Shown: positions 26,914 to 36,525, numbered from the stretch's first letter. The stretch is 56,181 bases of DNA from Asaia bogorensis (GCA_943333505.2 CALQTN020000022.1:1-56181); one strand, 5' to 3'. A program made the numbers and translations. Notes: generated from the sequence alone by a model not told the origin.

Positions 26914-27624
26914 TCACACCCCCAAACGCTGGGCCGCGATATCCGGTGCGGCCTGCAACGCCGCCATGGTGCCGGCCCACATGACCTGTCCGGTTTCGAC
27001 AATGATCGCGTGATCGGCGAGCCGCCCGGCGAACGCTAAATTCTGTTCGGCGACCAGCATGCTGATCCCGCCGTCGCGCAGGCGTCGCAGCATGGCAATC
27101 ATCTCATCGACAATCACCGGGGCAAGGCCTTCGGACGGTTCATCAAGCAGCAGCAGGCGTGGATTGCCCATCAAGGTGCGGGCAATGGCGAGCATTTGCT
27201 GCTCGCCGCCGCTGATCTGGCGGGCGGATGCGTGGGCACGTTCGGCGAGATTGGGAAACAGCGCGAAAATCTGCGCTGTGGTCCAGGCAGGGCGGCCATC
27301 ATCGGGGGCGCGGGTGCCGACCATCAGGTTTTCGGCAACGGTGAGGTCGGTAAAAATCCGCCGCTCCTCCGGCACATAGCCGATCCCGAGGCGGGCGATG
27401 CGCCAGGGCGGCAGGCCGGCAATCGACCGCCCGGCAAAGTCTATTGTTCCGGCGCGCGGTGGCAGCAGTCCGATCAGGGTTTTGATCAGGGTCGATTTGC
27501 CGGCGCCGTTCCGCCCGAGTAGCGCGGTGATAGCGCCCGTCGGAAGCGCGAGCGCGATGCCGTCGAGGATTGTCGCCCGGCCATACCCGGCCGACAGCCC
27601 GGATGCCTCAAGCACATATGTCAT
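26914..27624 (-). CDS. livF: Branched-chain amino-acid-type ABC transporter ATP-binding protein LivF
   Basis: 236-residue ABC ATPase. Walker A GRNGAGKSTL, signature SGGEQQM, Walker B LLLLDEPSEGLAPV, H-loop replaced by the LivF-typical LVAEQN. Forms the NBD pair with LivG. The start overlaps the livG stop by ATGA; third of three transporter genes in the order livHM-livG-livF. Confidence 0.93.
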   Translation of the reverse strand: MTYVLEASGLSAGYGRATILDGIALALPTGAITALLGRNGAGKSTLIKTLIGLLPPRAGTIDFAGRSIAGLPPWRIARLGIGYVPEERRIFTDLTVAENLMVGTRAPDDGRPAWTTAQIFALFPNLAERAHASARQISGGEQQMLAIARTLMGNPRLLLLDEPSEGLAPVIVDEMIAMLRRLRDGGISMLVAEQNLAFAGRLADHAIIVETGQVMWAGTMAALQAAPDIAAQRLGV

Positions 27625-28364
27625 TGGCCGGACCCGAGGTAGCGCGCCTGCACAACGGGGTCGGCGCGGATTGTCGCCGGATCGCCGGACGCGAGGATTT
27701 TGCCGCGATCGAGCACCACCACCCGGTCGGCGATGGCGAAGACCGCGGCCATATCATGCTCGGTGAACAGCACCGCCATGCCGTCCTCCCGCGCCAGCTT
27801 TTGCACCAGCCGCATCAACGCGCCACGTTCGGCGAGCGCCATGCCCGCACCCGGCTCGTCCATCAGCAGCAAACCCGGCGCGCCGGCCAGGGCGATTGCC
27901 AGATCGAGCCGCTTGAGGTCGCCATAGGCCAGCACCCCGGCGGCGCGGTCTGCCTGCGGGGACAGCCCGACCCGGCCGAGCAACGCCTCGGCCTCGGCGA
28001 CATGCGCGCCCATCGCGTCGTGCCAGAAGCGCCAGCTTTGCCGGCGATGCGCCGACAAGGCGGTTTGCAGGTTTTGCCGCACTGTCATCGAGGCAAACCC
28101 GGCCGCGATCTGAAAGCTGCGCCCGACGCCGCGCCGGGCAATCTGGCGCGGGGCGAGGCCAGTAATGTCGCGGCCATGCAGATGGATCGTGCCCTGGTCG
28201 GGGATGATCTGGCCGTTGACCAGGTTGAAGCAGGTTGATTTGCCGGCGCCGTTGGGACCGATCAACGCCAGAATTTCCCCGGCGGCGATGGAAAATGTCA
28301 CATCGTCGACCGCGCGGACTCCGCCGAAGCGTTTTTCCAGCCCGGCAACCGCCAGCACCGTCAT
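27621..28364 (-). CDS. livG: Branched-chain amino-acid-type ABC transporter ATP-binding protein LivG
   Basis: 247-residue ABC ATPase. Walker A GPNGAGKST, LivG-type insertion with GRDITGLAPRQIARRGVGRSFQ, Walker B GLLLMDEPGAGMAL, and LFTEHDMAAVF with the H-loop His. In place of a clear LSGGQ the signature region reads GVLAYGDLKRLDLA, usual for LivG. Overlaps livHM and livF by ATGA at both ends. Confidence 0.93.
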   Translation of the reverse strand: MTVLAVAGLEKRFGGVRAVDDVTFSIAAGEILALIGPNGAGKSTCFNLVNGQIIPDQGTIHLHGRDITGLAPRQIARRGVGRSFQIAAGFASMTVRQNLQTALSAHRRQSWRFWHDAMGAHVAEAEALLGRVGLSPQADRAAGVLAYGDLKRLDLAIALAGAPGLLLMDEPGAGMALAERGALMRLVQKLAREDGMAVLFTEHDMAAVFAIADRVVVLDRGKILASGDPATIRADPVVQARYLGSGQ

Positions 28365-30169
28365 CGCCTGCGCTCCGCCCAGCCGGCCAGGCCTGCCGGG
28401 AAGAACAGCACCAGTGCGATGATGACCGCCCCCAGCCGGGCCCGCCAGAAATCGCTCGCCAGCAGCAGGTCGAACAGCCCGGTATAGGCGATCGCGCCGA
28501 TGACCGGCCCGGCGAGGCTGCCAATGCCGCCGAGCAGCACCATGATGAGCGCGTCAACCGAATGGCTGACGCTGATATAGGTTGGGAAGGCGCTGCCCTT
28601 GGAATAGGTGAAGATCGCCCCGGCAAGCCCGGCGGCGGCGCCTGACAGGGTGAAGGCGGCAAGGCGGTGGGACGCACTATCAATCCCCGATGCCGCCGCC
28701 CGCGCTGGCGCATCGCGCCCGGCGCGCAGCGCGAAACCGAACGGCGAGAACAGCACGCGGCGCAAAACCAAGACGCCGCCGACGCAGAGGCCGATCGCGA
28801 CATAATAAAAGCCGCGCGGATCGGCGGGCCACACCCCCAGCACGCCGTTATCGCCGCCGGTCAGGCCGACAAACTGCACCGCAACCGCCCAGACGATCTG
28901 GGCGAAAGCCAGGGTCAGCATCGCCAGATAAACCCCGGACAACCGGACAATGAAAGCGCCAACCGCGAAAGCTGCCAGCCCCGCCAGGATCGGCGCCGCG
29001 GCGAGCGCGAGCGGCATCGGGGTCGCCAGGTTATGTGCCAGCAACGCCGCGCCATAGGCACCGATGCCGAACCAGGCGGCATGGCCGAAGCTCGGCATGC
29101 CACCCGGCCCCATCATGACATGCAGGCTGGCGGCAAACAGCATCGCCACCAGCATCTCGGTGACAATCGCCACGCCGAACGGGCCGACCAGGAAGGGCAT
29201 GGCCAATGCCAGCGCGACGCCGATGCCGGCGGCCGTGATTTGCCAAGGACCGGCCGGGCGCTGCAACGTCACCGCCTCGGTATCGGTTCGGCTGTCGCCG
29301 CGATCGCGGCCCAGCAGGCCGTAGGGGCGCACCACCAGCACCACCGCCATCACCACAAACACCAGCACCAGGGTCGCGCCCGGCAGCACCACCACGCCAA
29401 ATGCCTGCAACACCCCGATCAGCACTGCCGCCAGATAGGCGCCGCCGATACTGCCCAGGCCACCGACAACCACGATCACGAAAGCCTCGGTGATCACCGC
29501 CAGATCGATCTGCAGGTTCGCCGATCCGGCCGGCAATGCCAGCACCCCGCCAAGCCCGGCAAGCCCGGCGCCGAGGGCAAAAACCGAGGTGAACAGCATG
29601 TGCTGATCGACCCCGAGGGCTGCGACCATGTCGCGGTCCTGCGTCGCTGCGCGCACCAGCACCCCCCACCGGGTGCGATGAAACACCAATAGCAACCCAC
29701 CGAGCACCAGCGGGCCGATTGCGATCAGCACCAGATCGAACAGCGGAAACCGGCTGCCGGCGATCATCACGAATTGCCGAAGCCAGGGGGGACGGGGCAA
29801 AGGCAGATCATTCGGGCCCCAGAGCCACAATGTCGCGTCGGCAAGCACCAGCACGACGCCGAAGGTTGCCAGCAACTGGAATAATTCCGGCGCGCGGTAG
29901 ATCCGGCGCAACAGGCCGATTTCGAGCGCGGCCCCGATCAACGCGGTGGCGGCGGCGGTGGCGAGCACGCCGAGCGCAAACCAGGCCGGATCACGCGGCA
30001 GGCGGGTGAGGATGCTCCAGCCGATGAAGGCGCCGAGCATGCACAGGCTGCCATGGGCGAAATTCACCACCCGTGTGACGCCGAAAATCACCGTGAGGCC
30101 GGCGGCGACCAGGAACAGGCTGGAGGCGCTGGCCAGGCCGGTGAGGGTTTGGGTCAGGAAGAAGGACAT
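28361..30169 (-). CDS. Fused LivH-LivM permease
   Basis: 602-residue membrane protein joining the two permeases of a branched-chain amino-acid/urea-type ABC transporter. LivH-like part about 1-285 (GLTVIFGVTRVVNFAHGS, GGLGSIGGAYLAAVLIG), a soluble linker of about 20 residues (RDRGDSRTDTEAVTL), and LivM-like part about 310-602 (GGMPSFGHAAWFGIGAYGAA, LLGGIGSLAGPVIGAIAY). Each half has its own EAA-like cytoplasmic loop (AGLGGVLALPAG region; AGLAGAIFTYSKG). Fusions of this pair are known. The start lies just beyond a two-ended R1 element that separates it from the binding protein gene. Confidence 0.93.
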   Translation of the reverse strand: MSFFLTQTLTGLASASSLFLVAAGLTVIFGVTRVVNFAHGSLCMLGAFIGWSILTRLPRDPAWFALGVLATAAATALIGAALEIGLLRRIYRAPELFQLLATFGVVLVLADATLWLWGPNDLPLPRPPWLRQFVMIAGSRFPLFDLVLIAIGPLVLGGLLLVFHRTRWGVLVRAATQDRDMVAALGVDQHMLFTSVFALGAGLAGLGGVLALPAGSANLQIDLAVITEAFVIVVVGGLGSIGGAYLAAVLIGVLQAFGVVVLPGATLVLVFVVMAVVLVVRPYGLLGRDRGDSRTDTEAVTLQRPAGPWQITAAGIGVALALAMPFLVGPFGVAIVTEMLVAMLFAASLHVMMGPGGMPSFGHAAWFGIGAYGAALLAHNLATPMPLALAAAPILAGLAAFAVGAFIVRLSGVYLAMLTLAFAQIVWAVAVQFVGLTGGDNGVLGVWPADPRGFYYVAIGLCVGGVLVLRRVLFSPFGFALRAGRDAPARAAASGIDSASHRLAAFTLSGAAAGLAGAIFTYSKGSAFPTYISVSHSVDALIMVLLGGIGSLAGPVIGAIAYTGLFDLLLASDFWRARLGAVIIALVLFFPAGLAGWAERRR

Positions 30170-30181
30170 TTAAGTTAAGCT

Positions 30182-30317
30182 GTATTTTTCGTGAACAAAA
30201 AGAACCAAAAAAACGTTTTGATACTTTGTTGCCGTTGGCGTGGGTCCGCGGAGGGACCCGAGCCAACGGCGACAGAGTCATAAAGTTTTTTTGCTTCTTT
30301 GTTTTCAAACAAAGAAG
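30182..30317 (-). repeat. R1 gene-end repeat, copy 2 (two-ended)
   Basis: Read from the binding-protein gene it starts 9 nt after the stop: CTTCTTTGTTT/AAACAAAGAAG hairpin (30294-30317), GCAAAAAAACTTTATGACTC, then a GC stem CGCCGTTGGC.../...GCCAACGGC. At the far end lies a second, weaker hairpin (30182-30205) in opposite polarity with AACCAAAAAAACG. It occupies nearly the whole gap between the binding-protein gene and livHM. Confidence 0.78.
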
Positions 30318-30326
30318 GCGCTTGCT

Positions 30327-31526
30327 TCAAGCTGGCCTTAACTTTTTCACCTCATCATCCGAAGGCAGCGCATCCGCCCCATCGATATAGCGCCAATCCA
30401 CCATCGTCCCGCGCCCGTTCTTCAGCGCGGTGCGTCCGATAAACGCGCCAAACGTTGCCTGATGGTCGATCGCGCGCCACGCCACCGGCCCGAACGGGGT
30501 GGCGAATTTGGCGCCGCCGAAGCCGTCCGCCATCGCCTCGGTGTCGACCGAGCCGGTCTTGGCGATCCCGGCGGCAATCCCGGCAATCATCGCGTGGCCG
30601 ACCACCGAGCCGAGCTTGGGCAATTCGTTGAAACGCGCCTTGTAGGCGGCGATGAAGGCGAGGTTGCCAGCGTCGGTGACACTATCGACCGGATAGCCGG
30701 TGACCAGCCAGCCTGAGGGGGCTTCGTCGCCGAGTGGGTCGAGATATTCCGGTTCGCCGGTCAGCACCGAGACAATTTTGCGCCCCTCGAACAGCCCGCG
30801 GGTGTTACCGGCACGGACGAATTTGGTCAGGTCGGGGCCGAACGTGCCGTTAAAGATCGCGTCGGGTTTGGCCTGTTCCAAGGCTGCCACCGTGGCGCCG
30901 GCGTCGATATTGCCGAGTGCGGGCCATTGCTCAGCCACAAATTCCACACCGGGTTGGCGTTGGGCCAAAAGGATCTTGAACCATTTGACCAGCGACTGAC
31001 CGTATTCGTAATTCGGCGACACCGTGACCCAGCGCTTGGCGCCAAACTTCGCGGCATCATCGATCAGCATCCGCGCCTGCATGTAGGTGGAGGCGCGGAG
31101 CCGGTAGCAGTAGCGATGGCCTTTCTGCCAGACCAGGGCGTCGGTCAGCGGTTCGCCGCCGACGAACAGCTTCTTGTTCTGCAGGGCGAAGTCACTGATC
31201 GCAAGCCCGACATTGGACAGATAGCTGCCGGCCAGCAGATCGACCTTCTGGTCGCCGATCAACTCCGCCGCCAGGCGAATTGCGTCCTGCGGCTTGCCGG
31301 CATCGTCGCGGCTCAGCACTTCGAGCTTGCGGCCAAGTACGCCGCCGGCCGCGTTGATCTGTTCGACCGCCAGGGTCCAGCCATTGCGGTAAGGCAAGGT
31401 GAAGCTCGGCACGGCGGTATAGGAGTTGATCTCGCCGATGCGGATGGCAGCGGTCTGGGCGCGGGAAATCGCCGGGGCGGCGAGAGTTGTGGCGACAGTA
31501 AGCAACGTGCGGCGGGAGAGCGTCAT
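30327..31526 (-). CDS. ABC transporter substrate-binding protein (LivJ-like, periplasmic)
   Basis: 399 residues. N-terminal SRRTLLTVATTLAAPA, a twin-arginine-like export signal with cleavage near SRAQ. The mature part is a type I periplasmic binding fold (IRIGEINSYTAVPSF, AVEQINAAGGVLGRKLEVL, DLLAGSYLSNVGLAISD, VTVSPNYEYGQSLV). It should supply the LivHM-G-F transporter encoded next. Ligand unknown; this family also binds urea, amides and aromatic acids. Start ATG 31526 has AAGGAG 9 nt upstream; the frame is open for 23 more codons without signal-like sequence. Confidence 0.92.
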   Translation of the reverse strand: MTLSRRTLLTVATTLAAPAISRAQTAAIRIGEINSYTAVPSFTLPYRNGWTLAVEQINAAGGVLGRKLEVLSRDDAGKPQDAIRLAAELIGDQKVDLLAGSYLSNVGLAISDFALQNKKLFVGGEPLTDALVWQKGHRYCYRLRASTYMQARMLIDDAAKFGAKRWVTVSPNYEYGQSLVKWFKILLAQRQPGVEFVAEQWPALGNIDAGATVAALEQAKPDAIFNGTFGPDLTKFVRAGNTRGLFEGRKIVSVLTGEPEYLDPLGDEAPSGWLVTGYPVDSVTDAGNLAFIAAYKARFNELPKLGSVVGHAMIAGIAAGIAKTGSVDTEAMADGFGGAKFATPFGPVAWRAIDHQATFGAFIGRTALKNGRGTMVDWRYIDGADALPSDDEVKKLRPA

Positions 31527-31763
31527 GCGTGTAGCTCCTTCAAGAGCGTGATAACCTGGGGAAGCGCCATGGGTCTGAAACAGGCGACCCATCAAAGGGT
31601 TAGAACGGGGCAGCTGCGGCTCTCAACAGGCATCCCACCTTAACGCGGGGGAAGCTTAGCGCCGAACGCGCCGGCAATCCAGACCGCAACCCGGCTGAGT
31701 TGGGTGGTGCATGGCACCCATGAGCGACGGTGAAAATCCCCAAGGACAACCGCAGCGGACCCC

Positions 31764-32046
31764 ATGGTGACAACATTCGGCTGGTTCTTTGCGGGGATTC
31801 TGTCAGCGTTTTTGTGGCACTGACAGCCATTTTCGCCAAGATCGGCATTCAGTGTGTCGATTCCGATCTGGCAACCCTGATCCGCACCGCGATCATCCTT
31901 GTCGTTTTGACCGCATTCGCCGCCTAAACTGATAAATGGACCAACCCTTCCGAGCCGCCGCCGAAGACCTGGCTGTTCCTCGGCTGTCCGGGCTGGCGGA
32001 ACGTTGGTTGACGGATGCCGCGCTCGGCACTTATTCTGACGTTTAG
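31764..32046 (+). pseudogene. Decayed EamA/DMT transporter remnant
   Basis: The 625-bp gap between the binding-protein gene and the kinase gene holds a broken EamA-type transporter start. Frame one gives FGWFFAGILSAF and stops. The next frame continues as VALTAIFAKIG, VDSDLATLIRT, IILVVLTAF and meets TAA at 31925-31927. Downstream the same frame shows PKTWLFL and another frame LSGLAERW, matching the family order TM1-AKIG-loop-TWLFL-LSGLA. The first break is at a run of five T (31809-31813). Only the first two or three membrane segments remain. The rest of this gap (31527-31763) holds nothing I can identify. Confidence 0.72.
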
Positions 32047-32151
32047 TTTAATGAGATTAAGCTGTTCAAACTTATCCCCAGGCCATCATTATCGCTGTCC
32101 GTTAACCGCCTGCAGGACGCCAGCGGTTCGCGGCCGTTCCGGATATTTGTC

Positions 32152-33906
32152 GTGGTGGTATTGGTTGGGCTGTTTGGGACGGCGGTCAATCTGTCCTGGC
32201 TGGTCTGGCAGGATCAGGCGGTGCTGGTCGCCTCGGACCGCGATATGGCGGCATCAATTGCCGCACGCGCGGTTATTGAACTGGCGCGGCTGCAGGCAAC
32301 CGTCGCAGCACGCGCGATCCCAGGTTCACCGATTAGTGATGACAGCCTCGACCTGCGTGTCGCGCTTTTGCACAGTCGCTTGGTCCTGCTGCACGAGGGG
32401 CAGGTCGGCGAGTTGCTGGCCGCCGATGCCGGGGCACAGGCTAACCTTGTGGAATTCGCAGCCCTGCTCGCCCGGATTATCCCGCTGCTTCCCCGCGCCC
32501 ACGAAGCGGCGACCGCGCTGCTGATAACGGGCTGGATCCAAGATTTTCTGCCCTCCGCGCTCGACCTGGCACAGCGGGCCAGCCACGCCGGCGCGGCTTA
32601 TGAGGATGCCCGCCTGACCCGGGTCAACGGCCTGCACTGGACCCTGTCGGTGATGGTGGCCGCCCTACTGGGCTGGATCCTGCTGATCTTTGTGATCATC
32701 ACCCGGATCCGCCGCAGCATGCTCGACAATTTCATCCGCGCGCGTGACGACGCCGAGGCTGCCAATCGGGCCAAGACCAGCTTCCTCGCCAATATGAGCC
32801 ACGAGATTCGCACCCCGATGAACGGGTTGCTGGGCATGCTCGACCTGCTGCTCAAAACCGATATGTCCGCCACCCAGTCGCGCTATGCCAAGCTCGCCCG
32901 GCGTTCTGGCGGGTTATTGCTCGAGCTGATTTCCGGGGTGCTCGACCTGTCGAAGATCGAGGCTGGTCGGATGGACCTCGAAGCGGTGCCAAGCGATATC
33001 GGCGCCCTGGTCGGCGAGGTGTGCGAGCTGATGGCTGCGCAGGCCAACGCTAAGGCGGTGACGGTGAAAACCGACCTCCCGCCGCTGCCGACGCTGCTGG
33101 CGGACCCGTTGCGGCTGCGGCAAATTCTGGTCAACCTGATCGCCAACGCCATCAAGTTCACCGAACACGGAACCGTCAGCGTTGCCCTGAGCGTCGTAAG
33201 CAAAACCGCTGGGCACGTCACGTTGCGCTTCGGCGTGACTGATACCGGCATCGGCATTGCCGCCGAACAATTGCCGCGGATCTTCGACAGGTTCGCCCAG
33301 GTCGACGGTACCTCCACGCGCCGCTTTGGCGGTTCCGGGCTGGGCCTGTCGATTTCGCGGCAACTGGTCACCTTGATGGGCGGCGCAATCGGCGTCGACA
33401 GCACGGTCGGCAGCGGGTCGTGCTTCTGGTTCACCGTCACCCTGCCGATCGCGGCTGAGGAAGCGGTTGCAACACCTGCCGCCCCTGTCGAAAGCGCGGT
33501 CAGCCAGTTCAATGTCCGCGCGCTGGTCGTCGAGGACAGTATGATCAATCGGATTGTCGCGACCGAATTCCTGCAACGCTGTGGTTGCATGGTCGAAGTC
33601 GCAGAAAATGGCGACGAGGCGGTGACAAAATACCAGCGCGAGCGTTTCGACATCATCTTCATGGATATCCAGATGCCGGTGATGGATGGTTTCGAGGCCA
33701 GTGTTGCCATCCGCAAGCTTGAACAGGACAGCCCCGACCGTGCCAGGGTCCCGATTATCGCACTGACCGCAAATGTGATGGAGGCCGACTATCAGAGGAG
33801 CCGCGTCGTTGGTATGGATGGCTACCTGACGAAGCCGTTGGGCGAACAACGCTTTCGCGCCGCGCTGGCCGAGTTCCTGCCCAATCATCGTGCGTCGGTC
33901 ACTTAA
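32152..33906 (+). CDS. Hybrid sensor histidine kinase/response regulator
   Basis: 584 residues from GTG 32152. N-terminal membrane segment, periplasmic helical sensor (about 22-160), second membrane segment (about 163-183), HisKA with His217 ([13 protein letters not shown]), HATPase with N-box [20 protein letters not shown] and GGSGLGLSI, then a receiver with phospho-acceptor Asp505 ([11 protein letters not shown]) and Lys in LTKPL. No DNA-binding output and no HPt, so it should signal to a separate phosphotransfer protein. The frame is open back to 32047 with plausible coding sequence (RPFRIFV before the first segment) but no ATG, GTG or TTG, so the real start is unclear. Downstream NIPSNAP gene is 14 bp away. 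Confidence 0.9.
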   Translation: MVVLVGLFGTAVNLSWLVWQDQAVLVASDRDMAASIAARAVIELARLQATVAARAIPGSPISDDSLDLRVALLHSRLVLLHEGQVGELLAADAGAQANLVEFAALLARIIPLLPRAHEAATALLITGWIQDFLPSALDLAQRASHAGAAYEDARLTRVNGLHWTLSVMVAALLGWILLIFVIITRIRRSMLDNFIRARDDAEAANRAKTSFLANMSHEIRTPMNGLLGMLDLLLKTDMSATQSRYAKLARRSGGLLLELISGVLDLSKIEAGRMDLEAVPSDIGALVGEVCELMAAQANAKAVTVKTDLPPLPTLLADPLRLRQILVNLIANAIKFTEHGTVSVALSVVSKTAGHVTLRFGVTDTGIGIAAEQLPRIFDRFAQVDGTSTRRFGGSGLGLSISRQLVTLMGGAIGVDSTVGSGSCFWFTVTLPIAAEEAVATPAAPVESAVSQFNVRALVVEDSMINRIVATEFLQRCGCMVEVAENGDEAVTKYQRERFDIIFMDIQMPVMDGFEASVAIRKLEQDSPDRARVPIIALTANVMEADYQRSRVVGMDGYLTKPLGEQRFRAALAEFLPNHRASVT

Positions 33907-33920
33907 ACGGAGGAAACAAA

Positions 33921-34244
33921 ATGGCTTTCTACGAATTGCGTCAATACAAGGTCATGCCAGGCAAGATGGCCGAATGGGTCAAGATCATGGAAGAACAGAT
34001 CATCCCGTTCCAGGTCAGCAAGGGCATGGTGATCACCGGATCATTCCAGGGCGAAACCGACGACAGCGTTTATGTCTGGACCCGCCGTTTCGAGAGCGAG
34101 GCCGAACGCGTCGCGCTTTATGATGCGGTCTATAAAAGCGACCATTGGACCCAGGTTATCGCGCCGCAGATTGGTGGCGTGCTGGATCGTTCGGGGATTG
34201 TGGTCCACCGGCTGGTCGCAACCCCGAAATCGCCGGTTCAATAG
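33921..34244 (+). CDS. NIPSNAP family protein
   Basis: 107-residue ferredoxin-like (dimeric alpha-beta barrel) NIPSNAP protein: FYELRQYKVMPGKMAEWVK, IPFQVSKGMVITGSF, a YVWTRRFESEAERVALYDAVYKSDHW block, and a conserved C-terminal strand. The family is poorly defined; bacterial members sit next to varied metabolic genes. Start ATG 33921 has CGGAGGAAA directly upstream. It lies between the kinase gene and pta. Confidence 0.85.
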   Translation: MAFYELRQYKVMPGKMAEWVKIMEEQIIPFQVSKGMVITGSFQGETDDSVYVWTRRFESEAERVALYDAVYKSDHWTQVIAPQIGGVLDRSGIVVHRLVATPKSPVQ

Positions 34245-34330
34245 CGCATTGGCTGCCGCTTTGACCCAGGTCAAAGCGGCAGGTTGACAAGCCTGCGATA
34301 CCTGCTGTGCAACATCGGCAGGGTACGTGG

Positions 34331-35287
34331 ATGGATCAAGCAGGGGACCTCCCCGGGATCGGAGACGGTTTCGCCGTGCAGCGTACGCACGAGCTTTATC
34401 GGGCGCTGATCGCGCGTGCTGCCGGCATGCCGCCGGTGGTGACCGCCGTTGTCCATCCTTGCGACCCCGCATCCATCCGAGCGGTGGTAGATGCGACATC
34501 GGCCGGGCTGATCACCCCGATCCTGGTAGGGCCGGAAGCCAAGATCCGCGCTGCCGCTGAGGGCCTGGATATCAGCGCCTTTCGCCTCGAAGCGGTGCCG
34601 CATAGCCATGCCGCCGCTGCCCGTGCGGTGGCGCTGGTGCGGGAAGGGGTGGCGGCGATGCTGATGAAAGGCTCGCTCCACACCGATGAACTGATGGCCG
34701 AAGTGGTCGCCGCCGATACCGGTCTGCGTACCGCCCGACGGCTCAGCCATGTCTATCTGATGGATGTTCCGCGCTATCCGCGCCCGTTGTTGATCACCGA
34801 TGCTGCGATCAACATTGCCCCAACCCTCGAAGATAAGCGCGATATCGTCCAGAACGCCATCGATCTGGCCCATGTCCTGGGGATTGCCAAGCCGCGGGTG
34901 GCGATCCTGTCGGCGGTGGAAACCGTGACGTCGAAACTGCGCTCCACCATCGATGCGGCGGCGTTGTGCAAGATGGCTGATCGCGGCCAGATCACCGGCG
35001 GCCGGCTCGACGGACCGCTGGCCTTCGACAACGCGATTAATATGGATGCCGCCCGCGACAAGGGCATTGTGTCTGATGTCGCGGGGCAGGCCGATATTCT
35101 GGTGGTGCCGGACCTTGAAGCGGGCAACATGCTGGCCAAGCAGTTGACATTCCTGGCGGGCGCGGACGCGGCCGGGGTGGTGTTGGGCGCGCGGGTGCCG
35201 ATCATCCTGACCAGCCGCGCCGACAGCCCCCGCGCGCGCATCGCCTCCTGCGCGGTGGCCGCCGAACTGGCCCGGTCCGGTGTCTGA
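34331..35287 (+). CDS. pta: Phosphate acetyl/butyryltransferase
   Basis: 318-residue PTA_PTB enzyme interconverting acyl-CoA plus phosphate and acyl-phosphate plus CoA. Visible: LITPILVGPEAKIRAAA, GVAAMLMKGSLHTDELM, ITDAAINIAPTLEDK, ILSAVETVTSKLRST, LDGPLAFDNAIN, and the C-terminal LEAGNMLAKQLTFLAGADAAGVVLGARVPIILTSRAD. It lacks the MaoC-like N-terminal domain of the bifunctional forms. It overlaps ackA by 8 bp, so the pair converts acetyl-CoA to acetate plus ATP or the reverse. Start ATG 34331 preferred over GTG 34307. Confidence 0.92.
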   Translation: MDQAGDLPGIGDGFAVQRTHELYRALIARAAGMPPVVTAVVHPCDPASIRAVVDATSAGLITPILVGPEAKIRAAAEGLDISAFRLEAVPHSHAAAARAVALVREGVAAMLMKGSLHTDELMAEVVAADTGLRTARRLSHVYLMDVPRYPRPLLITDAAINIAPTLEDKRDIVQNAIDLAHVLGIAKPRVAILSAVETVTSKLRSTIDAAALCKMADRGQITGGRLDGPLAFDNAINMDAARDKGIVSDVAGQADILVVPDLEAGNMLAKQLTFLAGADAAGVVLGARVPIILTSRADSPRARIASCAVAAELARSGV

Positions 35288-36464
35288 CGCGGTTCTGACA
35301 CTGAATGCTGGATCGTCCAGCCTCAAATTCGCGGTTTTTGCGCCGGATGCGATGATGCGCGGCCAGATCGAGGGCATCGGCAGCGCGCCGCATCTGATTG
35401 CGCGGGCCGCCGATGGCGCCATGCTGGCGGATCGGCGCTGGGCCGGTGGCACGCATGAGGATTTTCTTGCCGAACTGCTGGATTGGATCGGCAGCCATTT
35501 GGGCGGCGCGGAATTGCGCGCGGTCGGCCATCGCGTGGTGCATGGTGGGGCAGATTTCACGGTGCCAGTCCTGATTGATCCGGTCGTACTGGCCGCGCTC
35601 GACCAGCTAGCCCCGCTGGCGCCCTTGCATCAGCCGCATAACCTCGCCGCGATCCGGGCGATGCAGGCGCTGCGTCCAGACTTGCCGCAGATTGCCTGTT
35701 TCGATACCGGGTTTCACGCGACCCAGGCCGCCGTCACCAAAAGCTACGCGCTGCCGCGATACCTCACCGACGCCGGGGTGCGGCGCTATGGGTTTCATGG
35801 CCTGTCCTATGAGTATGTCAGCGCCAGGCTGCGCGCGGTCGCGCCCGGGCTTGCCACCGGCCAGGTGATCATCGCCCATCTCGGCAATGGCGCCAGCCTG
35901 TGCGCGATATCCGATGGTGCCAGCGTCGATACCACGATGGGCTTTACTGCGCTTGACGGGCTGATGATGGGCACACGCTGCGGCGCGCTCGATCCTGGGG
36001 TGGTGCTGCATCTGCTGCGCAATTACGGCTTGGGCGTGGATGCAATCGAGGATCTGCTTTACCGAAAATCCGGCCTGCTGGGCGTTTCCGGCATCAGCGG
36101 CGACATGCGGGTGCTGCTGGCAAGCATAGCGCCCGAGGCGCGGGACGCGATCGAATTATTCGTCTTCCGCATTGTCCGCGAAATCGGCGCGCTGGCGGCA
36201 AGCCTGGGTGGGCTGGACGGGCTGGTGTTCACCGCCGGGATTGGCGAGAACGCACCTACTATCCGGGCTGCGGTCGCGGATCGGCTCGGCTGGCTCGGGG
36301 TGACGCTTGATCCGGCCGCCAATGCGCGGGGCACCGGGCGGATCAGCACCGGGGCGAGTGCCACCGAGGTCTGGGTGGTGCCAACCGATGAGGAAACCAT
36401 GATCGCCCGGCACGCGGCAGATTATTTGACTGCGCCCAAGGTCAACCCGGCCGCCACACTCTAA
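35280..36464 (+). CDS. ackA: Acetate kinase
   Basis: 394-residue acetate/propionate kinase. ASKHA-fold motifs LTLNAGSSSLKFAVF, GHRVVHGG, FDTGFHATQ, RRYGFHGLSYEYVS, AHLGNGASL, DTTMGFTALDGLMMGTRCGALDPGV, FTAGIGENAPTIR. The catalytic Asp is in CFDTGFH and Arg in GHRVVHGG. The start is GTG 35280, inside pta. The stop TAA is supplied by an R2 repeat (CTCTAACGC). Confidence 0.96.
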   Translation: MSDAVLTLNAGSSSLKFAVFAPDAMMRGQIEGIGSAPHLIARAADGAMLADRRWAGGTHEDFLAELLDWIGSHLGGAELRAVGHRVVHGGADFTVPVLIDPVVLAALDQLAPLAPLHQPHNLAAIRAMQALRPDLPQIACFDTGFHATQAAVTKSYALPRYLTDAGVRRYGFHGLSYEYVSARLRAVAPGLATGQVIIAHLGNGASLCAISDGASVDTTMGFTALDGLMMGTRCGALDPGVVLHLLRNYGLGVDAIEDLLYRKSGLLGVSGISGDMRVLLASIAPEARDAIELFVFRIVREIGALAASLGGLDGLVFTAGIGENAPTIRAAVADRLGWLGVTLDPAANARGTGRISTGASATEVWVVPTDEETMIARHAADYLTAPKVNPAATL

Positions 36465-36525
36465 CGCTTTGTTTGGTCGCGTGGCCAGACCTTCGGTGAT
36501 TCCACCTACGGTCATCACGCTGTAA
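36459..36525. repeat. R2 interspersed repeat, copy 2
   Basis: CTCTAACGCTTTGTTTGGTCGCG...GATTCCACCTACGGTCATCACGCTGTA, the reverse-complement orientation of copy 3. The TAA inside its first nine bases ends ackA. It lies 88 bp before the MFS gene. Confidence 0.78.

Noticed and set aside
31600-31848. Minus-strand 82-codon frame upstream of the binding-protein gene
   Set aside because: Overlaps the EamA remnant on the other strand and shows no recognisable domain or ribosome site.
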